A stretch of 48,178 nt of DNA from Smithella sp. SCADC (GCA_000747625.2 JQDQ01000241.1:1-48178); one strand, 5' to 3'. Counted from the stretch's first letter, positions 16,129-25,582 are shown. Made by a program: numbers and translations. The notes: a model not told the origin generated them from the letters alone.

Positions 16129-16899
16129 CTAACCTCTGATCAATGATTTTAGTTTTTCCATGATCTTTGTCATTGTATCCCCTGCCGGAGCGTTTATAAA
16201 AACATCGGCGATATCATCATGCCCCGTGCTTCCCATATTAATGATAACAATTTTCGCACCGGATTGTTTGGCGTAGATAGGCATATACGCGGCCGGATAG
16301 ACAACCAGTGAAGACCCTATCACCATTAATAAGTCACATTGCTCTGATTCTCTCTCGGCTATCCTTAACGTATCCTGCGGAAGCATTTCGCCAAAGAAGA
16401 CGACGCCCGGCTTCAGAATACCTTTGCATTTTTCACATACAGGAAAATGATCGGGCGATGGATGCTTTTGTCTCATCAGTTCCAAATCATAACGTTCACC
16501 GCAATCGAGACATACCAGCCATTCCATATTGCCGTGCAGTTCGTGAACTTTTTTCGGATTATTTCCCGCCTTCTGGTGCAGATTATCAATATTCTGCGTA
16601 ATGATGGAACTTAGTTTGTTCATTTTTTCCAGTTCGGCTATTGCCAAATGAGCCCTATTGGGCTGGGCATTATTCATCAATCCACCTTCCACAAGGTAGT
16701 ACCAGACTTTTGTGCGTGTCTCACCGGATCTTAAAAACTTATCAATCGTAAAATCTTCGGGATCAACTTTAGTCCAGAGGCCGTCCGGGCCGCGGAAATC
16801 CGGTATGCCTGATTCCGTACTGATGCCAGCGCCGGTAAAAACTACCAACTTTTGCGATGCCGCAATCATTTGAGCGACTTTATTTATCTTTGCTTCCAT
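16129..16899 (-). CDS. Sir2-type NAD-dependent protein deacylase
   Basis: The 256-residue sirtuin has GAGISTESGIPDFRG (NAD binding, 23-37), TQNIDNLHQKAG (101-112), the catalytic H122 in HGNMEW, and a Cys4 zinc site C130-x2-C133 and C155-x2-C158. It removes acyl groups from lysines with NAD+ cleavage. The Ala and Ile residues at the usual Tyr/Arg acyl-pocket positions of SIRT5-like enzymes are not obvious, so acyl preference is open. Its start lies 20 bases inside tyrA, making it the last gene of the aromatic operon, an unusual partner. Another deacetylase, of the zinc class, is 1 kb away. Confidence 0.95.
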   Translation of the reverse strand: MEAKINKVAQMIAASQKLVVFTGAGISTESGIPDFRGPDGLWTKVDPEDFTIDKFLRSGETRTKVWYYLVEGGLMNNAQPNRAHLAIAELEKMNKLSSIITQNIDNLHQKAGNNPKKVHELHGNMEWLVCLDCGERYDLELMRQKHPSPDHFPVCEKCKGILKPGVVFFGEMLPQDTLRIAERESEQCDLLMVIGSSLVVYPAAYMPIYAKQSGAKIVIINMGSTGHDDIADVFINAPAGDTMTKIMEKLKSLIRG

Positions 16900-17668
16900 A
16901 TAATTTTTCTGCCGTTTTTTTGATTGCTTTTTTAGTTTCAGTTTTATTGCCGGATTTAATTTTTGATCGGATATCTTTCAGCGCTTTTTCGTAGATATCC
17001 AGCATTTTACCGGTTTGCGGATTTCCCGTTATTATATCAAGGTACAGTTCAGGACTTTCCACGAAAACTTTTCTGATGATGTCCAGCTTGGTCCGGAAAA
17101 TAGGTGTGGAAAATTTGTTTATATCCGCAAGGGTAACATTCGTTCGGGCAAGTGCCATTCCCAGAGTAATGGTGTTAAAATGATTGAGCGCTTGAATAAC
17201 AGCCATCATTTTATCGTGTTTTTCGGGAGTTGCTTCCCATACAGCCAGTTTATTTTTTTTAAATACAGCTTTGAGCCAGTTCAACCACTTTTTCCCGCGT
17301 GCCGGACACAAAATAACATTCTGACCGGAGGAATCTTTCACTTGAGGTCCGAAAAGAGGATGACAACCGATAACCTCAGCCTTCGAATCAGACAACATCA
17401 TTTTAACCGGTTCTTTTTTCAGTGAAGTTAAATCCATCAGAAGCATATTTTTGTTTAACATCGGGCCGACTTTTTTGATTATATCGGCAGTGGCGGAAAT
17501 AGGCACGGCCACTACTATCACCTCAGAAAGTTTGGCCAAATCGCTTATTCCTAGCTTGGTTTTTCTGCCGCAAACATAGACGGTGTAACCTTCTTTTTTG
17601 AGCAAGCCGGCAAACCATTTTCCCATGCCGTTGGTGCCACCGATTATCCCCACTTTAATATTTTTCAT
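16880..17668 (-). CDS. tyrA: Prephenate dehydrogenase (TyrA), monofunctional
   Basis: The 262-residue protein opens with the Rossmann motif VGIIGGTNGMGKWF (GxxGxxG at 10-15), then VIVVAVPISATADII and the GCHPLFGPQV block typical of TyrA. It oxidises prephenate (or arogenate) to the tyrosine precursor with NAD(P)+. There is no chorismate mutase or ACT domain, consistent with the mutase residing in PheA in the same operon. The GGTNGMG form is more common in archaeal-like TyrA. It overlaps aroC by 4 bases upstream and the sirtuin by 20 downstream. Confidence 0.9.
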   Translation of the reverse strand: MKNIKVGIIGGTNGMGKWFAGLLKKEGYTVYVCGRKTKLGISDLAKLSEVIVVAVPISATADIIKKVGPMLNKNMLLMDLTSLKKEPVKMMLSDSKAEVIGCHPLFGPQVKDSSGQNVILCPARGKKWLNWLKAVFKKNKLAVWEATPEKHDKMMAVIQALNHFNTITLGMALARTNVTLADINKFSTPIFRTKLDIIRKVFVESPELYLDIITGNPQTGKMLDIYEKALKDIRSKIKSGNKTETKKAIKKTAEKLYGSKDK

Positions 17669-18741
17669 TCGCTTATCGCTTTCTGCCTTAGTAAATGATC
17701 CGCCAGAACAATGTTCACCATCGCTTCACAAACCGGCACAATCCTGGGCAAAACGCAAATATCATGTCTTCCCTGAATTTCGATTATTATTTCTTTTCCT
17801 CTGCAATCTATAGTGTGTTGCGGTTTCGCTATTGAAGGAATCGGTTTACAATAAGCCCTCAGCACAATTTTTTCGCCATTTGTTATGCCCGCGAGTATAC
17901 CTCCCGCATGATTTGTTTTAAATCCTTTTTTATCCATCTGATCATTCACCTCAGAACCAATCTTGCCGGCGACTTCCATGCCATCGCCAATTTCCACCGC
18001 TTTCACCGAACCGATGCTCATCAGAGCTTTGGCCAAATCTGCGTCCACCTTATCAAAAACCGGTTCACCAAGGCCTGCTGGACAGCCACTGGCGACAATT
18101 TCCACTACTCCGCCCAGCGAATCCCCTTTTTTACGGACTACCGCAATCTTTTTTTCCATTGCCGCTGCAGCCTGTGCATCCGGGCAGAAAAGAGAATTTT
18201 CCAGCACAGATTTTCTTAAATTTTTATCTGACGGCATTCTATTGCGATCAATTACAATTGAACCAATAGCATGTGTGTAGGCAATAACATCAATCCCTGA
18301 CCTGGCGATTATCTTCGCGGCAATTGCTCCCGCAGCGACGCGGGCAGCCGTTTCTCTGCCGGAGGCGCGTCCGCCACCCTTCCAATCTCGTATTCCATAT
18401 TTCTGCAAATAGGTAAAGTCTCCCTGACCCGGACGGAACACATCTTTTAATTCATCGTAAGAAGACGATTTTGCGTCAACGTTTCTAATGATTAACGAAA
18501 CAGGGGTGCCTGTTGTTTTGCCCTCGAAAACACCGGAGAGAATTTCAACCTTGTCACCCTCTTTCCTTGTCGTGGAGGAAACCGAGTTGGAAGGCTTTCT
18601 TCTATCCAGTGCCTGCTGAATATCGGATTCATTCAAAGACAGCCCCGCCGGACAGCCATCCACAACTGCTCCCAGCGCCGGCCCATGCGATTCTCCCCAG
18701 GTGGTTACGCGAAAAATACTGCCTATGGTATTACCGGACAT
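17665..18741 (-). CDS. aroC: Chorismate synthase
   Basis: The 358-residue protein shows the family signatures in order: WGESHGPALGAVVDGCPAG (residues 11-29, with the catalytic His), DRRKPSNSVSSTTRKEGD, the FRPGQGDFTYLQKYG block, and GGGRASGRETAARVAAGAIA. It converts EPSP to chorismate using reduced FMN. It restarts the operon after a 269-base gap that follows aroK, and overlaps tyrA by 4 bases. Length is normal for the family. Confidence 0.97.
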   Translation of the reverse strand: MSGNTIGSIFRVTTWGESHGPALGAVVDGCPAGLSLNESDIQQALDRRKPSNSVSSTTRKEGDKVEILSGVFEGKTTGTPVSLIIRNVDAKSSSYDELKDVFRPGQGDFTYLQKYGIRDWKGGGRASGRETAARVAAGAIAAKIIARSGIDVIAYTHAIGSIVIDRNRMPSDKNLRKSVLENSLFCPDAQAAAAMEKKIAVVRKKGDSLGGVVEIVASGCPAGLGEPVFDKVDADLAKALMSIGSVKAVEIGDGMEVAGKIGSEVNDQMDKKGFKTNHAGGILAGITNGEKIVLRAYCKPIPSIAKPQHTIDCRGKEIIIEIQGRHDICVLPRIVPVCEAMVNIVLADHLLRQKAISE

Positions 18742-19010
18742 AAATCAATCCTTTATATCAACTTAATTTTGATGCCTTTGTAAAACGTTCCCCAACCTAT
18801 CGTTATGTGCGTGTCCCCCGCCGGCGGGGGATTAAGGGGGTGGAATAGAAACGTATTACTGGTTTTTAAACCCGTTAAAGCGCAGCTAAAGCTACGCACT
18901 ACATGCTTATCTTCATCCACCTCCGTCACTTCGTGACACCTCCGCCAGCGGAGGATATGAAATGACGCTTTTTCCCATTGTAACGCAGTCTCATCGCGGG
19001 AATGACAGAA
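18742..19010. repeat. Mosaic of short intergenic repeats inside the aromatic operon
   Basis: This 269-bp gap between aroK and aroC holds no gene. It contains the perfect palindrome CCCCCGCCGGCGGGGG (18815-18830), a CGCAGCTAAAGCTACGCAC unit, GTCACTTCGTGAC, and CCTCCGCCAGCGGAGG, all typical of dispersed foldback repeats. Every other junction in this operon is an overlap or very short, so the gap looks like an insertion of repeats into a once continuous unit. It could terminate or process the transcript. Confidence 0.6.
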
Positions 19011-19556
19011 TTAATCATTATTAATCCTATCTAAATTTCCCGATTTACGCAAATACTGATAAATTTCTTCAGCAACTTGTACAGTTTTTTTGCCTCTTGT
19101 ATCCACAATATAATCAGCGGCTCCTTCATATAAAGGAAGCCTTTGCTTCATGACCTCGGCAGTTTCCTCAGCAATATTTCCAGTTGTAAACTGCGGTCTT
19201 ATGGCCTTGCTCTGCGCATCTTTGTTGAGCCGGTCGATAATATCCCGCACAGGAGCATTAAGCCAGATTATTACACCTGTCTGCTTTAAAAGATTTACAT
19301 TCTCCCGGTCCAGAACTACTCCACCACCCGTAGCAATAATAGCCGATTTTTTTTTCGTCAGAGTTTTAATCGTCTCTTTTTCTTTGATACGAAAATAATC
19401 CCAGCCGTGGAGCGCAACAATGTCTCTAATCGGCATCGCCATTTTCTTTTCCACCAGTAAATCGGTATCACAAAAAGCAATCTTCAGCTTAGTGGAAAGA
19501 ATTTTGCCTACTGTGGATTTTCCTGTTGCCCGGTAACCGATTAAGACAACATTCAT
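19011..19556 (-). CDS. aroK: Shikimate kinase
   Basis: The 181-residue protein has Walker A GYRATGKSTVG (residues 7-17), the shikimate-binding DTD (31-33) and F.R..E segment, and the IATGGGVVL motif. It phosphorylates shikimate at the 3-hydroxyl with ATP. It overlaps aroA by 4 bases, which fits the pathway order kinase then EPSP synthase. Length and motifs are standard. Confidence 0.96.
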   Translation of the reverse strand: MNVVLIGYRATGKSTVGKILSTKLKIAFCDTDLLVEKKMAMPIRDIVALHGWDYFRIKEKETIKTLTKKKSAIIATGGGVVLDRENVNLLKQTGVIIWLNAPVRDIIDRLNKDAQSKAIRPQFTTGNIAEETAEVMKQRLPLYEGAADYIVDTRGKKTVQVAEEIYQYLRKSGNLDRINND

Positions 19557-20809
19557 ATTTTTCTCAATTCCTCCCAGAAAGTGGGAAACGATTTATCAAC
19601 ACATTTTTTATCGCTGATTTCGATGCCGCCGGCGACAAGACCGGCAATGGCAAAGCTCATGGCCATACGATGGTCGTTATAGGTTTCAATTTTTGCCGGT
19701 CGCATTTTTCCGCCCTGAATCACAAGTCCATCCGGCATTTCCCTTGCTTCAATACCTGTACGGTTCAATTCGGCAACCAGAGCTGCCAGACGGTTGCTTT
19801 CTTTTATTCTCAAATGCGCCACATTGCTGATAACCGTTCGGCCTTTACGGAAGGCGGCCAGCACGGCCAAAGTAGGCACCATATCCGGCATATCGTTCAG
19901 GTCGAAAGTAAAATCACCTTCCGCCAGATTATTGCCGGATACTTCTACCCAACTTTCTTCTGATTTTACCTTGCAGCCCAGTTCTTCCAAAACACTTAGC
20001 AAGTGCATATCTCCCTGCTTGCTTTGCCGGTTGATCCCCGTAACTCTGATTGTTTTTCTTAAAAGCATCGCAGTCAGAAAAAAATAGGAAGCGCTGGAAG
20101 CATCTCCTTCCACGATATATCTGCGTCCCTGATAAATTTCGCCGGCCGTGACATTATATTCATACTTTCCTGTCCGGGTAATCTCAGCGCCGAAATCTTT
20201 CATCACGGCAATAGTCAGATCTATGTAAGGAGTGGAAACAACGCCTCCCTGCAAAGTTAAATTCATGCCTTTTTTCGTGTAGGGCGCGCAAAGAAGCAGC
20301 GCCGAGACGTATTGTGAGCTTTCAATATCCTGAAGGATTATCTTTCCTCCATTCAGGCCGTTGGCATTTATTTGAACCGGCGGGCAATTTTCCCGGGTAA
20401 GTATATCAACACCCATTTCTTTTAACGCATCCGCCAGAGCGCCTACCGGTCTTTCACAAAGCCGCTTTTCACCGGTCAAAACGTATTTGCCGCTGCCCAG
20501 ACAGACCAATGCCGTAAGAAATCGCAACGCGGTGCCGTTATTTCCCAAAAATAATTCTTTACCTGTGTTTATTATTTTACCCGCTGTACCGGAAATATTA
20601 AAACCGTCCTCCCTGGACACAATTTGCGCACCCAATGTTTGCAATCCTTCAATCAGATATGTTGTGTCCCGGGAAACAAGAGCATTGCTGATGAAAGAAT
20701 TATTCTGCGCCAAAGCGGCAGCCACCAGCGCCCGCTGGGTCAGGCTTTTGGAGCCTGGAACATGAACGGTTGCAGATACTTCTTCAAAACGAACATCGTT
20801 ATTCTTCAA
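19553..20809 (-). CDS. aroA: 3-phosphoshikimate 1-carboxyvinyltransferase (EPSP synthase)
   Basis: The 418-residue protein has HVPGSKSLTQRALVAAALA (PEP/S3P-binding Lys and Ser-Lys-Ser), LGNNGTALRFL (the loop with the conserved Gly and Arg), GDASSASYF, RIKESNRL and DHRMAMSFA, and a C-terminal KCVDKSFPTF with the expected KS.P.F. It transfers enolpyruvyl from PEP to shikimate-3-phosphate. The N-N-G-T version of the usual N-A-G-T loop is a visible substitution. It overlaps aroDE by 11 bases and aroK by 4. Confidence 0.96.
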   Translation of the reverse strand: MKNNDVRFEEVSATVHVPGSKSLTQRALVAAALAQNNSFISNALVSRDTTYLIEGLQTLGAQIVSREDGFNISGTAGKIINTGKELFLGNNGTALRFLTALVCLGSGKYVLTGEKRLCERPVGALADALKEMGVDILTRENCPPVQINANGLNGGKIILQDIESSQYVSALLLCAPYTKKGMNLTLQGGVVSTPYIDLTIAVMKDFGAEITRTGKYEYNVTAGEIYQGRRYIVEGDASSASYFFLTAMLLRKTIRVTGINRQSKQGDMHLLSVLEELGCKVKSEESWVEVSGNNLAEGDFTFDLNDMPDMVPTLAVLAAFRKGRTVISNVAHLRIKESNRLAALVAELNRTGIEAREMPDGLVIQGGKMRPAKIETYNDHRMAMSFAIAGLVAGGIEISDKKCVDKSFPTFWEELRKI

Positions 20810-22370
20810 TTTGATTCAACCTCTCCGATATTATTTTTTTCATCAATGCTCGCGGCGGTTCTTTGCCCGTCCATAGGCTTAATTGCCCGGCTCCCTGGTT
20901 TACAAACATGTCCAAACCGGAAATAATACCACACCCTTGCTTTTGCGCATCCTTAAGTAATTTTGTCTTTATCGGATTGTAGATAACATCCACTACATAT
21001 TTATAATTACCCGGAATGGCGGCTTTCACCGGCGATTTATCCTTAGGATACATGCCTACAGGGGTTGTGTTGATCAGGCAGTCCGCTTTGATTTTGCCTA
21101 TTTCAGCAAGGGAATAAAACGGGCAGTTCAATTTACGGGAAAGAATTTCTCCCTTTTTCAACGTGCGATTAACAATCATCGGGAATCCGCCTTCTTTTAT
21201 TATTCCATAAGCTGCCGCCCGCGCTGTTCCGCCCGCGCCAATAATTACAAAAGTCTTATTTTTAATCGGCATTGCTTCCCGGATTGTAACAACAAGGCCC
21301 AACCAGTCGGTATTGTAACCGGTCAGGCGACCGTGATGATTGATAATTGTGTTCACAGCTCCGATTTTCAGCGCGTCATCGTCAACATCATCCAGGTATT
21401 CCATAACCGCAACCTTAAACGGAATGGTAACGCTGGCACCGCAGATATTCATTGCCCTCATACCCTGTATCGCGCCCCTTAAATCATGAACGCAAAAAGC
21501 GCTGTAGGTTCCTTCAATACCCATTTTTTTCAAAGCCGCATTATGCATCAATGGCGAAAGGCTTTGCCCCACAGGGTTACCCAGTAAAATATAATTCTGA
21601 GGTTGAGGTCTTTGCATAGATAAAACAGGCGCCTCAGGCACAGTTCGACTACTTTTTAATAACTCATTAATTCGTTTCATCTCGCCAACGGTAAACTGTC
21701 CCGGGGCGGAATGCCCTCCCTTTTCCACCGCTGCGAAACTCAAATAACTGCCCATCAAGGGCGCGGCAATTCTGCTGATGCCGCCTTTATCTCCCATGCA
21801 CAAAGAAATTATTTTTTGAGAACGCTCTTTTGCGTAAGAAATTAAACTCAGCGTTATCAGATTATCTTCAACAGTTCTCGCAGTCGTGACCATTTTCACA
21901 ATGGCCGGTTTAAACTTCGCGCATTGATGAAATATCTTTTTTAATTCTGTCAGCGCCGGAGTCTCCTTAAGATTATGGTAAGAAATAATGATTTTTGTTT
22001 TTCCCCCGTGTTTTGCGCAAAAAGCCTGAAGTTCTTTAATTACCGCTTGTCCTTCCGCTAGTTCAATATCCACAAAATCAGCACCCAGAACGATTGCTTC
22101 TTTGAGCAGTGCTATTTTTTCTTCTGTATTCCTCGCCGTACTTTTAGCAAGCACGGTCCTTCCGGCAGGAGCGGCTTCTTCTTTTTTCCTGCAAGTAACA
22201 ATTATTTTAATCGAATCGGAATCGCTGCGGGCGGCAGAAATAAATTCTTCAAGGCTTCCGCCATTGATCAAATCCATTCTCAGTTCGATAAAATCGGCAA
22301 ACTGACAACTTCTTTCAATACTATGCAAAGCTTCTTTTTTTGTTCTGGCTGTAATGGGAACACAAATCAT
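20799..22370 (-). CDS. aroDE: Fused 3-dehydroquinate dehydratase (type I) / shikimate dehydrogenase
   Basis: This 523-residue bifunctional protein has an N-terminal type I dehydroquinase (about 1-225) with ELRMDLI, the His region IISYHNLKETP, and the Schiff-base Lys in PAIVKMVTTA. The C-terminal shikimate dehydrogenase (about 258-520) has GNPVGQSLSPLMHNAAL, VTIPFK, NTDWLG and the NADP loop GAGGTARAAA. The fusion performs two consecutive steps, dehydroquinate to dehydroshikimate to shikimate. The same domain order occurs in plants and scattered bacteria. It overlaps pheA by 4 and aroA by 11 bases. Confidence 0.95.
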   Translation of the reverse strand: MICVPITARTKKEALHSIERSCQFADFIELRMDLINGGSLEEFISAARSDSDSIKIIVTCRKKEEAAPAGRTVLAKSTARNTEEKIALLKEAIVLGADFVDIELAEGQAVIKELQAFCAKHGGKTKIIISYHNLKETPALTELKKIFHQCAKFKPAIVKMVTTARTVEDNLITLSLISYAKERSQKIISLCMGDKGGISRIAAPLMGSYLSFAAVEKGGHSAPGQFTVGEMKRINELLKSSRTVPEAPVLSMQRPQPQNYILLGNPVGQSLSPLMHNAALKKMGIEGTYSAFCVHDLRGAIQGMRAMNICGASVTIPFKVAVMEYLDDVDDDALKIGAVNTIINHHGRLTGYNTDWLGLVVTIREAMPIKNKTFVIIGAGGTARAAAYGIIKEGGFPMIVNRTLKKGEILSRKLNCPFYSLAEIGKIKADCLINTTPVGMYPKDKSPVKAAIPGNYKYVVDVIYNPIKTKLLKDAQKQGCGIISGLDMFVNQGAGQLSLWTGKEPPRALMKKIISERLNQIEE

Positions 22371-23443
22371 AATATGCCTTCCATTTTCGGATAAGATCCC
22401 AATATCTTGAGAAAAGTTGTTTTCCCCTTCAATTCTTCCAGGCAGCTGTTCACCTGCTTATCTGTTATGTGACCGATAATGTCCACGAAGAAGCTGTATT
22501 CCCACAATTTCTCTTTTACAGGGTGCGATTCTATTTTTGCCAGATTAATTCTTCGCCGGGCAAAAGAAGACAGTGCCCGATGAAGAGAACCCGGTGAATG
22601 CGGTGTGGCAAAAATCAAAGAGGTCTTATCATTGCCTGTAGCGGCATTTTCTCCTCTACCTATAACCAAAAATCGTGTCGTGTTGGAAGAATTATCTTCA
22701 ATGCCTTCAGCAAGTATATTCAATCTGTAAATATGGGCGGCAAGCAAACTGCCGATGGCCGCTTCATTCTTTTTCCCCCGCACCATCTGAACCGCTGCGG
22801 TTGTACTTTCTGTTTCACCCAGTATACAATTGGGCAAATTGGTTTTCAGCCATATCTGACATTGTGCTAATGGCTGAGGATGAGAATAAATTTTTTTGAT
22901 GTCTTTCATACTTTCGGCCGAAGAAATAAGACACTGGCTGATCCGTAAAAAAATTTCCGCTCTGATTTTCAGTGATGTTGTAATTAGATGGTCAAGCGTA
23001 ATATTCACCGATCCTTCCAGAGAATTTTCCACCGGGACAACACCCCAATCCACAGAACCTTTTTCGACTTCATCGAATACACGATCAATTCTAGGCTGGG
23101 GGAAATACTGGCTGGACTCACCAAAATTTAAACGCGCCGCCTGATGTGTAAAAGAAGCTTCGGCTCCAAAAAAAGCAACCGTCGTCGGTTTTTGCAGACT
23201 GCGCGATGCGGAAATAATTTCACGAAAAATCGATGTTACCGCCTCACCCGGCAGTGGACCGGAATTTAATTCCTGCAAATATCTGTTAACCTTTGCTTCC
23301 TGCGCAGGGTCATATACGTCAATACCGCCTTGACCTTTAACCTTACCGATCTGGACGGATATTTGCGCCCGTTCATTCAACAAACGGATTATTTCCCGAT
23401 CTTTTTCTTTCATGTTTTCCCTTAACGTTTTCAGCAGTCTCAT
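22367..23443 (-). CDS. pheA: Chorismate mutase / prephenate dehydratase (P-protein)
   Basis: The 358-residue protein comprises an AroQ-type chorismate mutase (about 1-88; R..IIRLLNERAQISVQIGKVK), a prephenate dehydratase (about 92-270; FFGAEASFTHQAA, GVVPVENSLEGSV, NTTRFLVIG with the TRF motif) and a C-terminal ACT domain (KTSLIFATPHSPGSLHRAL.., with ESHP in place of the usual ESRP). It makes phenylpyruvate, and the ACT domain should give Phe feedback inhibition. It overlaps aroB and aroDE by 4 bases each. Confidence 0.95.
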   Translation of the reverse strand: MRLLKTLRENMKEKDREIIRLLNERAQISVQIGKVKGQGGIDVYDPAQEAKVNRYLQELNSGPLPGEAVTSIFREIISASRSLQKPTTVAFFGAEASFTHQAARLNFGESSQYFPQPRIDRVFDEVEKGSVDWGVVPVENSLEGSVNITLDHLITTSLKIRAEIFLRISQCLISSAESMKDIKKIYSHPQPLAQCQIWLKTNLPNCILGETESTTAAVQMVRGKKNEAAIGSLLAAHIYRLNILAEGIEDNSSNTTRFLVIGRGENAATGNDKTSLIFATPHSPGSLHRALSSFARRRINLAKIESHPVKEKLWEYSFFVDIIGHITDKQVNSCLEELKGKTTFLKILGSYPKMEGIL

Positions 23444-24534
23444 TCTTTCATCTCCTCAATCACTGCGGTAATCATTTCCGGTTTAATACTTCCAATAATA
23501 AAAGGCATTCCTATTTTCTTTAACAAAACAAAACGCACCATGTCACCTTTTTTCTTTTTATCCATTCGCAGAGCAGCGATAATATTATCAGCAGAAAAAG
23601 TCTCCGGTATTTTCCAGTGCAAACCCGCGTCGCGGATAAGCGCTTCGATGCGTTTAGCTTCATTGCTTTCCAGGTAGCCCATTTTTTCGGAAAGACGCGC
23701 CGCCGCGATCATCCCTAAAGCAACGCCTTCGCCATGCGTTATTGTATATTGGGACATTGTTTCCAGAGCGTGTCCCAATGTGTGGCCAAAATTAAGAATA
23801 TGCCGCAGACCTTGATCTTTTTCATCAATTTCGACAATTGATTTTTTAATGCGGCAACATGCTTCCACTATATTCAGCACAATTTTCGGATCTTTTGATT
23901 TTATCGCTTCCATGTTGTTTTCCATAGTATGAAACATTTTTTCATCATCAATAATGCCGTATTTGATAATTTCCGAAAGCCCGTTATTAAATTCTTTTTC
24001 CGGCAGCGTTTCTAAAAAGCTCAAATCCGTAAAAACAGCGCATGGTTGATAAAATGTTCCCAGCAGATTTTTCCCGTGGGGAAGATCAACGGCTGTTTTT
24101 CCACCTATACTGCTGTCCACTTGTGCAACCAGCGTTGTGGGAATCTGAAGATAAGGCACGGAACGCATAAAAACAGAGGCAATAAAACCGGTAACGTCGC
24201 CAACAACTCCACCGCCCAAAGCAATTAGAAGAGTCTCACGATCAGCTCCTGATTTTAGTAATTTCCCTGCGATATCCAGCACCGTACTGATATTCTTGGA
24301 AGCTTCGCCTGCGGGGAATTCGATTAAATTTACATTTAATCCGACATCTTCTAAACCGGCAAGGAACTTTTTACCGTAAAGACTGCCGACACAATCGTCA
24401 GTAATCACCACATAACGCTCCGCTTTATGGTTTTTGGCAATAATCAGCGCCATTCTGTCGATTATATCTTTACCGATACGAATTTCATAAGATGATCGAG
24501 TTTTCTTATCGAGATTAACTTTTATTGTTCGCAT
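23440..24534 (-). CDS. aroB: 3-dehydroquinate synthase
   Basis: The 364-residue protein carries LIALGGGVVGDVTGFIAS (NAD-binding), RSVPYLQIPTTLVAQVDSS, IGGKTAVDLPHGKNLLG and the zinc-site segment HILNFGHTLGHALE with a following HGEGVALGM. It converts DAHP to dehydroquinate with NAD+ and a divalent metal. GGAG lies seven bases before the ATG. It sits 17 bases after aroF and overlaps pheA by 4. Confidence 0.97.
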   Translation of the reverse strand: MRTIKVNLDKKTRSSYEIRIGKDIIDRMALIIAKNHKAERYVVITDDCVGSLYGKKFLAGLEDVGLNVNLIEFPAGEASKNISTVLDIAGKLLKSGADRETLLIALGGGVVGDVTGFIASVFMRSVPYLQIPTTLVAQVDSSIGGKTAVDLPHGKNLLGTFYQPCAVFTDLSFLETLPEKEFNNGLSEIIKYGIIDDEKMFHTMENNMEAIKSKDPKIVLNIVEACCRIKKSIVEIDEKDQGLRHILNFGHTLGHALETMSQYTITHGEGVALGMIAAARLSEKMGYLESNEAKRIEALIRDAGLHWKIPETFSADNIIAALRMDKKKKGDMVRFVLLKKIGMPFIIGSIKPEMITAVIEEMKE

Positions 24535-24551
24535 ATATTTACTCCGTTATT

Positions 24552-25562
24552 TTAATGTTTCATTACCGCGGCAATCGCTCTTAATTCATCCATTAGTTGA
24601 TAAAACTTTTCCGGTTTCAATGACTGCGCTCCATCGGATACGGCTTTTTCCGGTTCCGGGTGAACTTCCACAATAAGACCATCGGCGCCAACAGCAACCG
24701 CGGCACGGGACAGGGGAATTACATATTCCCAATGACCGGCAGCATGGCTGGGATCGACAATAACCGGTAAATGCGTTAAATTTTTTAACACCGGAACAGC
24801 GCTTAGATCAAGAGTGTTTCTCGTGGCCGTTTCAAACGTTCTAATGCCGCGTTCGCAAAGAACCACATGAGGATTACCCGACGAAAGGATATATTCCGCC
24901 GACATCAGCAGCTCTTCGATGGTGGTCATCATGCCTCTTTTTAAAAGTACCGGCTTTTTCGAACGGCCGACTTCTTTGAGCAGGGCAAAATTCTGGACAT
25001 TACGCGCACCGATTTGCAGCATGTCGGCATAAGATTCCACAAGATCAACATCAGCGGGATTGACCACTTCCGTGACCGTCGGTAGATTTGTGCGCACGCT
25101 AACCTGATTTAATACCTTTAAGCCTTCTTTCTCCATACCCTGGAAGCTGTATGGAGAAGTGCGCGGTTTGAAGGCGCCGCCTCTAAGAATCTGGGCGCCG
25201 CCTTTTTTGGCAATATAGGCGCTTTCTAATAATTGCTCTTCGCTCTCAATGGCACAGGGGCCGGCTATTACAACGAAGTCCGGACCGCCGATTTTAATTG
25301 AACCTACCGAAACCACAGTATTGCCTTCGTGCGATTCGCGACTCGCCAGCTTGTACGGTTTTAAAATCGGCATGGTTTTTTCTACCCCCGGTAAAGACTC
25401 CGCGTACTTAAGGATCCCTTTATCACGATTGTCACCGACTACCCCGATAATTGTCCGTTCAACACCGATTGAAGGATGCGCTTTATATCCTACAGATTCA
25501 ATCCAGCGAAGCACATCTTCAATTTGCTTTTCTGTAGCCTGACTTTTCATTACAATGATCAT
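24552..25562 (-). CDS. aroF: DAHP synthase, type I-beta with N-terminal ferredoxin-like domain
   Basis: The 336-residue protein has an N-terminal ACT-like/ferredoxin-like regulatory domain (about 1-70, [18 protein letters not shown]) followed by the (beta/alpha)8 catalytic domain: [55 protein letters not shown] and [10 protein letters not shown]. It condenses PEP with erythrose-4-phosphate, the committing step of the pathway. The N-terminal domain in homologues of this layout confers Tyr/Phe feedback. The ATG is preceded by AGGAGGGGG. It is the first enzyme of the operon and lies directly behind the attenuator. Confidence 0.97.
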   Translation of the reverse strand: MIIVMKSQATEKQIEDVLRWIESVGYKAHPSIGVERTIIGVVGDNRDKGILKYAESLPGVEKTMPILKPYKLASRESHEGNTVVSVGSIKIGGPDFVVIAGPCAIESEEQLLESAYIAKKGGAQILRGGAFKPRTSPYSFQGMEKEGLKVLNQVSVRTNLPTVTEVVNPADVDLVESYADMLQIGARNVQNFALLKEVGRSKKPVLLKRGMMTTIEELLMSAEYILSSGNPHVVLCERGIRTFETATRNTLDLSAVPVLKNLTHLPVIVDPSHAAGHWEYVIPLSRAAVAVGADGLIVEVHPEPEKAVSDGAQSLKPEKFYQLMDELRAIAAVMKH

Positions 25563-25582
25563 TCTTTCCCCCTCCTGAAATT

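Noticed and set aside
15939-19010. CRISPR array
   Set aside because: The repeats in this part are foldback units of different sequence at irregular spacing without spacers; no cas genes are present in the window.
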